64,000 nucleotides of DNA from Polytrichum commune. Lineage: Eukaryota > Streptophyta > Polytrichopsida > Polytrichales > Polytrichaceae. Shown one piece after another: positions 46,788 to 57,700 of this stretch. A model generated the notes under the pieces. It saw nothing but the letters and a program-made list of their open reading frames with translations, was not told the origin of the DNA and searched no databases. A program made the position numbers and the translations under genes. Location: NCBI GenBank assembly GCA_950295325.1, contig OX485803.1:71501554-71565553 (forward strand). The letters are read 5' to 3'. The stretch's first letter is position 1. Each line of letters begins with the position of its first letter.

Positions 46788-48640
46788 ACTGACACCACCA
46801 ATAGGATTGAAGCAGCTTAATTTCAGGATTCGTTGAGGTCATTGGCAGTTGTTTTGGATAGCGATATGGCTGTTTTGGTCATATATCTGGAGCACAAATT
46901 GATAGATATACAAAGTATTACAGCTGCAAATTTTGAATCTGGGGGCCCAGCACCAAATCTCTCTTAACCATCTCTCTTGAGAGTGATGGTGCATTCAGGT
47001 TATCTTCTGACGCTATTAAATCTCTGCAACATCTAAACTTGATTCTGAAATGCTTGAGATTCTCAGTTGCATCAAAGGTACGAGGGGTCAAAAAAATACT
47101 AAATCCACCTCCCAGTACCTAATTCATTATAAAATTCTCTTACAGTGTGATTGTCTTATCTGCCTACTCATGTCCCTCATCAACTTAAATTGTTTAATGC
47201 AGTCAATTGGAACCATGTAACCAATCACATTGTCAACTTAGTTTATTGTTTAAGTCTCAACAAAGAAGCAATACTCATTTCCCCATTTTTTGGTGATCTG
47301 CAGGTGAGAGATTCAAATAGCAGCTTTCCATCGGTCACCCTGCCCCACACTTTAGTACAACGAGGACTCAATTGTTCCCAGAAATGCAAAGGAATTTTGC
47401 ACCACATTTTGTTAGCTGCGGATTGCCGTCTCTGTATACAGTAGCAGGTAAATATCCTTTGCAGGAGGTTTCCAGAGATTTAGAGCAGGTAGTTACATTC
47501 TTGGGTTATTAAAGCCCTTTCCACACTTGAATTCAAGGCCAAGACCTTTCTTGTGGATCTCATTCATTCAACAGTCCGCTCATTTTCAGTCAGTAGACCA
47601 TGTTTCTGTGCACCATGTATTGAGCTCTTCAGACAATTTCACATCCAACTTCTCCAATTGACCGGTGGACTGCTCTTTCCTGAATCGCATCTCCATTCAG
47701 TGAGCTTATAGATTAAAAGTTCAATTCTACAAGTGCTGCTAGCACATGCAAACCGTAGTAAGTATACGAAACCTCCATCTTTCCTTCTTTCTGGGAACCA
47801 ATGTGTACAGAACTAGCACATCTCGTAGCTCCAGAAACATTGCTGCGATTGCCTGGACCTCTTTCAAGAGCGAAACCCACATTCAATTCCTGTACACCAC
47901 AATGCCCAGCTCTGGTTCTATTAAAAAAGATTCATTAGAGGTGAACCAACTAGCTTATTAGTAGTACTTGTCACCTCATACTCATTGCACTTCGCTATTA
48001 TACATGTGGAAGGGAAATGCTGTGGTCTACAAAACATTCATCGCCGCTGCCTATTCGTGGGAATTCTTTGCGGGCTTTGCGAAGCAGCTCGTGTGCTGCC
48101 TGTACAGGTGGGTTCTGTCGGCTATTTACTCTGCGCAGGTGGCTCAGTTGCCTGATTGCTCGGACTCGGAGTGGCTGATTTCGTCTGCTGTTTGCTTTGG
48201 GCGGGCGGATGTGTTGGAGGCCGTGCTGTGGATGCCAAAGTTGGCCCCTCAGAAGTTCTTGGTGTTATCCTTCGCAAGCAGCTATGCACCACGACAACTG
48301 CACACGTAATTATAATAAATCAAATAAATGTCAATTCATTTTTCCGCAACCACATTTCTATATATCTATAAATGCTCATTCTATCCAGAGAACGACGATC
48401 GTACTAAAAGGTATGTGATTGTTACCCAGTTCATTCTTCATGTTCTCAAAACTTCTACTGATTAGATTACACAACAAAACTTGTGCAGGATTGGCAAACC
48501 TACAATGAAGTATCAACTACAGTTGGATTGAGAATCAGACCTCCCCTGATTCTTTGATTCCTTAAACTGGATACATAGGTTCTCCCAATTGTGTTCCCAA
48601 TTGAGAAGGGAGTAGTTGATAGTATGTAAAGGCATAGTCC
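46788..48640. other. 3' flank of XTH and unassigned sequence
   Basis: No recognised gene. A locally GC-rich patch (48030-48290) holds overlapping open frames of 113 and 71 codons with many Cys/Trp codons but no family motif, and two frames are equally open there. It could be an untranslated region or a lineage-specific gene. I do not assign a function. Confidence 0.35.
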
Positions 48641-48790
48641 AATGCCTTTTAAACAGATGTCTCTATGGTGTTTGTTCTTTGATCCTCACCAAACCACACA
48701 CCGATCAAATATAGGTCTCCAATTAAGAAAAATCAGCGAATAACACCCGCATACCTCATTTATCTATCTACCTATAAAGGCTCAATATAT
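48641..48790 (-). repeat. dispersed repeat R1
   Basis: GGTGTTTGTTCTTTGATCC, CCAAACCACACACCGATC, AATTAAGAAAAATCAGCG, AATAACACCCGCATACCTC: close match to 7880-7975. Confidence 0.7.
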
Positions 48791-48812
48791 CATGATATTG
48801 AGACCATACTTG

Positions 48813-49303
48813 GGGCCACTTCACACACGAGACTGAGAGCCCGTGACCATTACACTTCAAGCACTCTCATTGGTGGAAAAGGCGGAGCCGGTCCAAGTTC
48901 GCTTCACACTATGCTTGAGGGACCAACGGAGTATGTGAATGCAAGATGGATGTAAAGCCTACATGAATACCTCCATGGCATCAAATGCATCATGTCTCAT
49001 GGTCACTTAGACTCTTTTCAAAAACCACCAATGGAGGTGGGCCTAACACAAAACCGGGAGACCATGGCACTCTGAATGCTCACAACCGTTGATTTATTCT
49101 ATTTTGTCATGTGTGAGGACCCGCATGAATAAAAATTCATTGAAATAGTTAAGGGACCGGTCACATATGACTTCACAGTACACTTGAGCGTCCGTGACCA
49201 CACTACATGATTTTGGAGGTGTGTTGGGGCAGCCTTTGGACACTTCCTTTTGGGCTCTCATAATTTCAAGGTCACGGCTCTTGGCTTGCGTGTAAAGTGG
49301 CCC
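48813..49303 (+). mobile_element. TIR family (a), full-length copy
   Basis: GGGCCACTTCACACACGAG ... CTTGCGTGTAAAGTGGCCC, 491 bp, preceded by TTG and followed by TTA. Very similar to 1809-2015 over its first 200 bp. Confidence 0.88.
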
Positions 49304-49306
49304 TTA

Positions 49307-49766
49307 GGGCCAACAAGAAATTGTGGGAGCCCTTGAAACTCATCCAAAGGCCGTACCATAAAAGATTGAAATTGAATTTTCCGTGATCAGTAACAGGCCT
49401 TTCAGGTGTGCAGTGTATAGACACGAAACGGGCTCTCAACCAAACACTATTTCCTTGCCATCCTACTCATGTGGACCCTTCTTCACAATAAACCAAATGT
49501 TGAGGGATTATTGAAGTGTCGTGATCTCCCAGTTTGTGTTAGACCCATCTCTTTGAGGTAGGCTTGATGCAAAATCCAGTAGACCTTGAAACACCATCCA
49601 TTGCATGCCATGTGGGACTCTATGTAAATTCATATTCAAACTTTGTTAGTCCGAGGACCCCAAGCTTCACTCTGAAGTGAAGCGGACTGTCTCGACAGTT
49701 TCCAACCAATGAGTGATTTTAGATTTCAGTGGTCAAGGGCCCTCAAGCTCTAGTGTGAAGCGCCTG
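49307..49766 (-). mobile_element. TIR family (a), diverged copy in inverted orientation
   Basis: TTA (49304-49306) | GGGCCAACAAGAAATTGTGG ... CTCTAGTGTGAAGCGCCTG | TTA (49767-49769). Internal blocks run in reverse order (GGGCTCTCAACCAAACACTA, CATGTGGACCC, CCATGTGGGACTC, CCAATGAGTGATTTTAG). It shares its TTA with the preceding copy, so the two elements lie end to end in opposite orientation. Confidence 0.7.
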
Positions 49767-49984
49767 TTAAACTTCGTGAACCTCTTGGAATAATTTACCA
49801 CTTGGTGGATCATGTTTAACATAACTATCTCACTTCATTTTGACGCACTGATACAAAAGGATGACGCGGCGTAACTGTATGATACAAGGAATTCAATACT
49901 CCTCCTTATATCATTATCGTCGTGCACCTTACTATACACTCAGTACATCCCTCCCTAGGTATTCGTTGTTTTGACTATGGTGCA

Positions 49985-50057
49985 ATGAACGGGGAGAATT
50001 GGCTGCTAGAGGAGGTCAAGGTTCTATGTTAGATGGATGAGAGGTATGCTTGTATGC

Positions 50058-50098
<41 letters not shown>

Positions 50099-50225
50099 GT
50101 TAAGACGAATTTATGGGAAAAAACCCCATTTTATGAAGAAAAACCGAAAAATGTCAACATCTAACCGGTTGGACTAGGAAACACTAGGATCTCCACCAAT
50201 TATGTCCAAAAATCTCCCCAGACAC
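49985..50225 (+). repeat. dispersed repeat R2 broken by a family (c) end and (TC)n
   Basis: GGGGAGAATTGGCTGCTAGA starts the R2 homology. Then CTATGTTAGATGGATGAGAGG (family c right end) and (TC)n at 50063-50094 intervene. R2 resumes with GATGTCAACATCTAACCGG and TTGGACTAGGAAACACTAGG. It abuts the 3' end of the PRA1 gene. Confidence 0.6.
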
Positions 50226-50382
50226 TGCTCTGGTGTTATAGAAGTTGTAATAAAACCCCGACACATGCAATGACAAGGCCTGCACCCGAGGTGTAAGACC
50301 CATAGTACGAAAATCATAGAGCCAAAAGACAGGTATATCATAGTCTAATAAAAACCCACAATGTATCTCCATATATGACTGA

Positions 50383-52592
50383 CTACCTCTGGGCTGTAAT
50401 TGAAAATTGGTGGGGAAGGGCATGAGAGTGATAGTACCTCCAATACTCGCGATGCCTGCCCCACAAAGAGCTAATGCTATTTTGCAATACACCATCAGCA
50501 CCACTGTTACTGCACCAGCAGACCACAGAATTATTTTTTATTTTGTCACAGGTTGAACGACCTACTGTTTTTATAACTGGCGGAAGAAAACAAGAAAATA
50601 ACAATGCACGTTGAACCAATTTGTACGGATAGACAAAGAGGAAATAGAGTTGCAGCAAGAAGAACCAACAAGTTAAGATGCAATACCTATGTTTCCAAGT
50701 AGAGCAAGGCCTCGATAGCGGTAACTAGTCCTCTCCAGGCCCCAATCTTCTCCAGCTCTTCTTAAAGAATCCCAAACTGTCACAACTGACAGAATTCCTA
50801 CTAGTGCCAACGGCATTTTGTACCTGTTCTCACACAGCAAACCCGTCTCAGAAACGACAGTGAAACAGAATAAGGTAGATGGCAGCTTAGATGATTTTTT
50901 TTTCCCAGTGCCCACTTTCTCTTAGGATATGAAACACACAATTAGCACAAGATGATTAGCAAATCCAAATTGAGGCCAGAGCCATTTTCCTCATAATAGT
51001 TGGAGCACATATGAAAATCTTATTGGTCATCAAAGTGAAGATTCTCTCTCTTTCTACATGGATGATCATGTTCGCCCCCCCAATTTTGTTGACTACAAAA
51101 CCTAATATTTTTTAAGAAACGTTTAGCTCATGGTCCAATCTCTTTGAAACACATGTTTGTTGGTGTTTGTTCTTGGATCCACACCTATCCACACACCACT
51201 CAAATATAGGTGTTCAATTAAGGTGAGTAGCTCAATTAGGCCTGTCTGCCTTAAAGGGATGTGTCCGAATGACCGATAATTGACAACATGATGGAGATCC
51301 ACCAGTACCAGACGGGAAATCAAGCAAGTGGCAACAACAATACCATCTAGAATGAGGCATGCGGTAAAAAGAATTAAAAAAAAAAAAATTGTGTGGCCAA
51401 TTGATACAGTGTAACCTCGTTAATATGACACCCTCCATATCACGACACATTTTTCCGAGACCAAACTTTTTTAGTTCAAAATTCCCTCTTTTATATGACT
51501 ACGACACTCGGTAATGCGACATTTAAAATCTCCGTTTTGTCATATTAAAGAGGTAGTTAATGCTAAAATTTCTTTCGTCTATGTTATGTACATCTAAAAT
51601 ACGTCCATTTTCACTTGGAAACTACTTGAGAACTTCACTTATCATTGGGAACTTAGTGATTATTAAGATTATTAGTGTAGAATGGACATTGTTTGGTGGA
51701 TATTGCTTTGGGATGCAATTATGCATAAGACTTTGATCTTATTATTAATCAACATTCAGTACATGTGGATGATGTTGCTCCACCTACAGTAAAGCTTAGT
51801 CATGCTAAACGTCATGCATCATTGTTGTGTAGTTTCTTATTAGAGAACTCTTTATAGTTTGTTGTTAATGAAATTATTAGTTTTCAAAAGTTAAAAGGGA
51901 ATTTAGATAAGATGATAGTTGCTAATGACCCCTTCCCACTTGACTTTAGCTAAGCCTAAGTAGAAACACACTAGTAGGAAAGAACTGATTTGGAAAGAAA
52001 CAAAGTAGAGAGGTCAACAGCATGAGAGAGGCTTACAAGAAAATGATAAAAACAATAGCAATAAGGACGAGGTAATTGCCCGCATATCTCCTCAAATTTT
52101 CTTCCATCCGAAGCTTGGTTTGAGCTATACTCCTTGGAAAGGAGTAGGTTTCTGACGGGCCAAGCCCACAATCGAAAAATTCACCTGTCCAAGGCACTGG
52201 CTTCTTCAGCAAATCCTCCACTGCAAGACCCAACATATACTATGTAAGCAGCAGGAAATATTTTATGAGTAGATTCACTGGAAGGAAGCCCTGGGTGTGC
52301 ACAAAAACATCCAAATGAACTATAAGCACATTCACGTAAAATGTATAGGTATATGAGGGTGTATCATGATAGATTCTGAGCAGGGTAAAGAGTGCAGTCA
52401 ATCACCTGTTAAAGACATAAAAGGATTAGCCTTCACTACTTTAGAAAATTCAGCAAAGGCATTTTGTCCTGCTGATTGCGATTGGTCTACTCCCCGCCTG
52501 TCAAGGGCTTCCAAGAGACCATTTTCTCGGAGCCATGTCTCAAATGCAGACTGTGAAACACTAAGTGATAGCGGGTTTTCCACAAAGGCCAT
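50383..52592 (-). CDS. PRA1 family protein (PRA1.H type), C-terminus uncertain
   Basis: PRA1 (prenylated Rab acceptor) proteins are small multi-pass membrane proteins of the ER/Golgi/endosome system that bind Rab GTPases. Exons on the minus strand are 52592-52406, 52220-52037, 50823-50687 and 50509-about 50383, with matching phases (1, 2, 1). The N-terminus ENPLSLSVSQSAFETWLREN and GLLEALDRR matches the PRA1.H signature. The PRA1 domain follows: WTGEFFDCG, SETYSFPRS, KLRMEENLRRYAGNYLVL, a hydrophobic hairpin IAIVFIIFL|YKMPLALVGIL, then a second hydrophobic stretch VTVVLMVYCKIALALCGAG. The end is ambiguous: in frame the exon reads on to a stop at 50184 through repeat DNA, while a +1 frame gives HALPHQFSITAQR and a stop at 50383, which fits the family's HA..RKLTP ending. 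This suggests a one-base indel or an unseen splice. Intron 2 (1.2 kb) holds transposon remnants. Confidence 0.85.
50920..51350 (-). repeat. dispersed repeat R1 in PRA1 intron 2
   Basis: TTAGGATATGAAACACACAA (cf. 9340), then TGGTGTTTGTTCTTGGATCC, TATCCACACACCACTCAAAT and GGTGTTCAATTAAGGTGAG, as in the 7.9- and 9.6-kb copies. Confidence 0.6.
51410..51924 (+). pseudogene. internally deleted pogo/Tigger element remnant in PRA1 intron 2
   Basis: CAGTGTAACCTCGTTAATAT at 51411 has the CAGT..AACCTCGTTA look of pogo/Tigger TIRs, and an inverted subterminal copy GTCATATTAAAGAGG lies at about 51538-51552. Downstream (about 51752-51924, plus strand) one frame reads PPTVKLSHAKRHASLLCSFL, LENSL, stop, VVNEIISFQKLKGNLDKM. 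This resembles the C-terminal tail of plant Tigger-like transposases. The catalytic core is gone and no right TIR is seen. Confidence 0.5.
51925..51962 (+). mobile_element. solo left end of family (d)
   Basis: ATGACCCCTTCCCACTTGAC, then TTTAGCTAAGCCTAAG, matches the left TIR and subterminal sequence of copies A and B at 33.7-36.2 kb. The rest of the element is absent. It directly truncates the Tigger remnant. Confidence 0.65.
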
Positions 52593-54258
52593 GGTTCTCC
52601 ACTGGCCAGCTTGTGGCTCTGACCTGGTCCACCATCACAAGAATTTATTGAACATTGAGATTTAGGAATGCATCGTCAATGCATGGTGCAAATGGAAACA
52701 CATCAATATGAAGCACCTTAACAATAACAACAAGTCGTTGGAATGACCTAAGTAACACTACTACTTTAAGAGCTGATGTGATACTGTGGCAAACAGACAT
52801 AAATGTCAAGTCATTAATGATCAAACAATTGTCAAAATTAAGACCGGCAGATCATATAGCATTGACTGCCTTTAGGGTTTTGGCTTATTGGACAAGGATA
52901 TTGATGAAATTTACAAATGGTAAATGAATCAATGCTGACATGGTAATAAAAATGATTGTTTAAAATATGCATTCTCATGCTTTTCATATTCGAGTTCTTG
53001 ACTTTGATATTGCATTTGCAAAAATAGGCTTGTTTCTCAAAGAGTCATAGGGACATATGATGGTGAGGTCTTCCCAATCTCCACTACAATCATTCTCTGA
53101 GTATTCCTCTGACTTAGAATCTCAGCTAGAAGAAACGTGTCTTTGAGAAAATGTGTGATTCATTTCCATCAATTTGTCTTGTAGATGTCTTGAATTTGTT
53201 TCCATACTAGCAGATAATAATTCTCAGTTGCAAACATGAGCATAGTTAAATGTAGAGGCCTCATTGTTGTTTAGATCTTGGTGTGTCAAAACATTTTGTC
53301 CAGTGTATTGCTAGGTTTTGCACCAAAATTCGACCTCATCGACTAACTGCACTTACCACATGTGTTATTGCTAGTGAGATTGGTGCAGTTCCTAACACCA
53401 ACCATGACTGGCTGGCACAATTCCGTCCATCCTCCAAGCATAAATCACTTCGATGGAGTCCTACTCAAGAGGTGCATAACCTTAGGAATCTGCATATCAA
53501 TCAGTCAGCTTTAGGAAACAGAGTATCAGCTTCATCTCTGTTGCTGCAGCTGCAGCTGAATTAATTATAACCCTTTGATGAATGTCAAAAAAGATTTCAT
53601 ACTCTTCACCATGTCATTCATACGTTTCAGTCTAAACATGAAAACATTCTACACAATCCTAAACTTTAGCAATCAAAACTTGTACTCTAGTTGAAACGAC
53701 AAACTGAGAGACACTATTGGTCATTTGTGAAAGACTACAATTTCCAACGTATTGAAGGAAACACGGAGAACACAGGTAATAGGCTTGGTGCTCAAACATT
53801 CAATTTCCATATTAAAATAGGTTTTTTGTATCCAGAAGATACTAGTTTTCTCTAATTCCAGCCCTTAAAATTACCGCTTCAGAGAAAAAACGGAGCTTCC
53901 GAATTCCAGACAATTCTTCAATGCTACACCAGAAACACTGATCTACCTCTGTCTAGCCAGAATTTAAATTTTGCACACGTAACAGATAAGAGGCGGAATT
54001 CCGACAGTTTGAAGGTTGCCACAATCACAGGAATCTTGAAAACACAATTCCAGAAACCCTCCCTCGAGTCACACTACCAGTTGAAACATTGATATGATCC
54101 TCCAAAATATAACATAGAAAACCTTGTCCCCACCAAGACAAACCTCGAACCTCACCGCACATAAAAACTTAGAAGAAATGCGTGATTTTCTGCAACATAC
54201 TCCGAATCCTTCTAAAACCCTAGCACTCGATGAAATTCGGAAAGATTGAATAACCTAC
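52593..54258 (-). other. presumed long 5'UTR intron of the PRA1 gene
   Basis: No convincing coding exon on the minus strand. An acceptor (CTGGCCAG|TGGAGAACC) lies just before ATG 52592. A 93-codon plus-strand frame (53283-53564) has no recognised motif. Confidence 0.35.
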
Positions 54259-54600
54259 CAATGAGTCACTGTGGCGAAGATGAACGTCCACTATAAGCTC
54301 CTCTTCAAGGCCTTCGAATAACACAGCCGAGCCAACAAGGGAGAAAACAGAGCAAGCAATTTGAAGCAGACTTCAGTTGCTCGAAAGTCGCTCAAACTCG
54401 CTCGAAATTTGCTCAGAATCCGCACAATTTGAGCCACCAGGGGATTGGAAAGGATAAATCCCGTGAGTGCGAGGGAATGCGAGACAAGTGAATTGAGCAA
54501 AACGCCAGAGGTCTGTCTGACACCGAAAGAGGTGCCACGCGTGGGGAGAGTAGCAGTGGTGACATGAGGACCACAAGTTTAGGGTTTGCAAGCAAGCCAG
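54259..54600 (-). promoter_or_regulatory. probable first (5'UTR) exon and promoter of the PRA1 gene
   Basis: GC-richer block on the minus strand ending in a strong donor GACTCATTG|GTAGGTTATTC at 54258. One frame (VLFEGLEEELIVDVHLRHSD) looks protein-like but has an in-frame stop upstream and no ATG, so I read it as leader. The true transcript start is unknown. Confidence 0.35.
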
Positions 54601-55880
54601 GCCCACGAGCGACGACGTTCCCACCGTTCCCAACACATGTTCGAACCTGGCACCGACACGTGGCATTTTAAGAGAGACTATACTTTTATATTATTCTTGT
54701 TGGCTCTATCCCATATCATGGTATAATGTAAATGACCCATTGCCAACTAGTTAAGCAATTTAGCATATTTCCAGTTTGGTATGATGAGGATGAAAAACTC
54801 CCCGTGTAGAGGAATAGAGTTCAGAAGGGATTCATATTTTGCCCAAAAAAAATCATCAAAAACAAAATCATCAAAAACAAAATCATCATGTTTTTTGGAA
54901 GTGAAGATTATGTTTCCCATGTTCTCGTCATATAGGTTACCTTGTTTCTAAACCAACGGTTAGTTATAAAATCGATAATGTATGATTCCCGTGGTTGATA
55001 ATTGTGGCACCTAAACATGCTTTCAATCTACACCTTGCACCATGCTACCCAAGAATGAGGTGTCAACTTATCAAGAGGTTACCCTATTTCTAACCATACA
55101 ATGTCAAAACCGAACAATAATTTGTGTCAAGTTGCATGGGAATATTCCACCCTATGTTGGGGAAATGCGGGGGTTGGTTGAGAACGGGTCCCTTACCTTT
55201 GAGGCATTGTGGAGACTACCTTTAAGTGGTTGTAGGGCCTAGGTTATGCATGTCATAATTTAATGAATGAGGTTTGGTGCAACTCAGTGAAAGCTAAGTG
55301 AAATTTCCAATTTAATATGAAAAGAGCTAGTAATTTAGAATAATTAATCTTAAAATGTCATTTGAGGACATAGCCTCGATCTTGTGGCAAAGCTACATTC
55401 CCTTGCTTATAATAAAAAGAAAGTTTGAACCCAAACATACATTGTCATCCCTCAACATGGTCCACTTTCACTCTATTTATTCTCCCCCTTTGATATGACA
55501 TGTTTGATCGCGCAAGAAAGTGTTGTATTATCCAAATGTCATATTTTGCATAAGATGACATTTTGGCCTCAAATGTTGTACTATCGAGATTTTTCAAGAA
55601 AATGGTTTAGTTCAATGAAGAGTGTCATTTTAAATACACAATGAAGATACATAAGTATGAAAGATCATTTTTATCAGAGAAATATGCTCACAACATCACA
55701 CGATATGAAATTAAAAAAATATATAATCCCATGATGATGTCTTCACCATATCACACACTATAAAAGTAAGAATCTATTATCTTATGATGGATGTAGATGC
55801 TGGAAAATGTCATCTTGTTTAATTTATCCATAAAAGATTACATGTTCATCACATCTAAAATTCAATACTCCGAAGGATGC
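54601..55880. other. gene-free stretch
   Basis: AT-rich. CATCAAAAACAAAAT is repeated in tandem at about 54855-54887. No gene. Confidence 0.45.
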
Positions 55881-55884
55881 TTAG

Positions 55885-56850
55885 ATTTTATAGTAATCGG
55901 GCATACTCATGGGCTTGAAGAAGCTTGACTATTGGTGTTGGTTGGTCATCCACATCATTCCCCTCCATTGGCTCTTCATTCAAATTTAAGCCCAAATGGA
56001 TTTCTTTACCCCATGCCAAATCCACCAACACAACCATGTTGTACTCTTGCCAATTACACATATCCTTCAATAAGCAATTCTTCACTTCTAGGATTTCAAA
56101 GAGGAAATGAAACTTGCCAATTCATTTGTTGCTTCTTTCCTTTTCAATTTGCCACGTTCAATATCGGCACTCCAATCTACAAGTAAAATCTTGGACATCT
56201 TTCAATTGTTTCCTATGATTTGGGGATTCATCTCTCTCCACATTTGAGAGCACCACATAATAGCATGCCTTACATTGGGTATTATATTCCTCAAGTCCTA
56301 GTGAGTCTTAAAAGAATTTCACCAAGGGAGAACCCATTCCAAAAGCATTTCTTAAACTGAATTTTGAATGAAGCAATTATTTCCTTGATCCAAGGGTTGT
56401 ACCACACTTGTAACATTAGGTGGTAAGAAAACAATAGTAATATTGCTCAGTTGCAAGGTTGAAAACCAAATGATTCACCCCTACCAACATGCTCAAGGGA
56501 ATGAGTAATAGATTTGTCCATGATTAAAAGTACCTTCTTCTCTTGAAAATTAGAATGTACATTGCGGCTCGTCATCCAACTCTCAAATACATCCGATGTC
56601 ATCCATGCCATTTGGTTTGCAAACCACCACACATAGTTCGTTGGCAACCACCTTCCAAAGTATATTGGGCATAGAGATTTGTAAATAATCACAAGTTTCA
56701 ACTTGTCAGTTCATGTCATATTTATAACAAGAATGAGATGGTCCTCTTGAATTTTGCACCCACAAATTTTTCCTTGCATTAGTGTCCTATTTGGTTGGGC
56801 ACGATACAATAAACAAGTCTCATCCAGTGTAAACATCTTCCAATGCCATA
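55885..56850 (-). pseudogene. pogo/Tigger-like DDE transposase, frameshifted
   Basis: Minus-strand pieces in order: KMFTLDETCLLYRAQPNRTL (first catalytic Asp), then QGKICGCKIQED. Then KLVIIYKSLCPIYFGRW, AWMTSDVFESWMTS, KKVLLIMDKS (second Asp), LSNITIVFLPPNVTSV, VQPLDQG (third Asp), IASFKIQFKKCF and a C-terminal acidic tail EEPMEGNDVDDQPTPIVKLL. This is the CENP-B/Tigger-type DDE_1 domain of Tc1/mariner-pogo transposons. All three Asp codons survive but lie in different frames: an in-frame stop precedes KLVII, and frames change near 56445 and 56395. It is therefore dead. No N-terminal DNA-binding domain was found upstream. Confidence 0.8.
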
Positions 56851-57700
56851 ACCAATGCGGAGGAGGTCAGTGCTTACCAAAAATGTGTGCAAGTTGTTAT
56901 GTGTGGAGACGTGGTTATCAACACTAGAATTTGTTGAAAATATAACTGAGATGAAAAGCATCCGCCACTCATGACTATTGTTACCTCCAGGGCCAAGAAA
57001 TTGAAGAGTGGCGTGGGAAATCTAAGAGTATAAGTCGGCGAGGACTTAAATTTACAATCAAAAGACATGTGAGAATCAGGTGTGAGTAAAACATATTAAT
57101 ATAAAAGAGAAATCGACAACTTCATAATTATAGTTTGCATATGAAACAATCCCTAAACCCTTCAACCTCCACCCAAACCCAACGACTCAAAAATGTAATG
57201 CATGCTTTGAAACCAAGGTCTAAAGCAATCAACTTGAGTAAACTTTAACTAACCCATCGTTGAATTCATCATGTACTATAGTAAGTTTTTGCTTTCACTT
57301 AAATAACCCAAAACACCAGGGTACAGACTCTCAAGGAAGGCTTAACTAGTGTCTATTACAGGCATTTGTCACTTCATAGTTCATTAATTAGACAATAGGG
57401 TTGTTATATTCACTCTAATTCATGACTAGTATGTCTTTTATTCTCCTTTTATCTCTTGGTTTCCTCTCATTGTGTTTCATTCAGTGGGGTATGTGTGTCA
57501 ATACGCTGTAGTTTCCATCTCGCCATGAGATTTTGTATAACAATAGTCAAGAGAGAACAATAGTCCTTGAGTAACACAATTGTCGTTCGATAACCATTGG
57601 CCAATGCATTTTCATTTCACAACAACTCCTTTATTAATCGGTCAATGTTAATTCCAATACAAGACAAATTGTTTATTTCTTATCTTCGGATTTAATCTTT
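56851..57700. other. gene-free stretch, possibly upstream part of the Tigger element
   Basis: A short minus-strand frame (57068-56874) precedes the transposase, but I could not recognise the CENP-B helix-turn-helix region. No TIR found. Confidence 0.35.

Noticed and set aside
47968-48309. 113-codon open frame in a GC-rich patch
   Set aside because: No motif, two frames equally open, and no supporting splice sites. Mentioned only as unassigned sequence.
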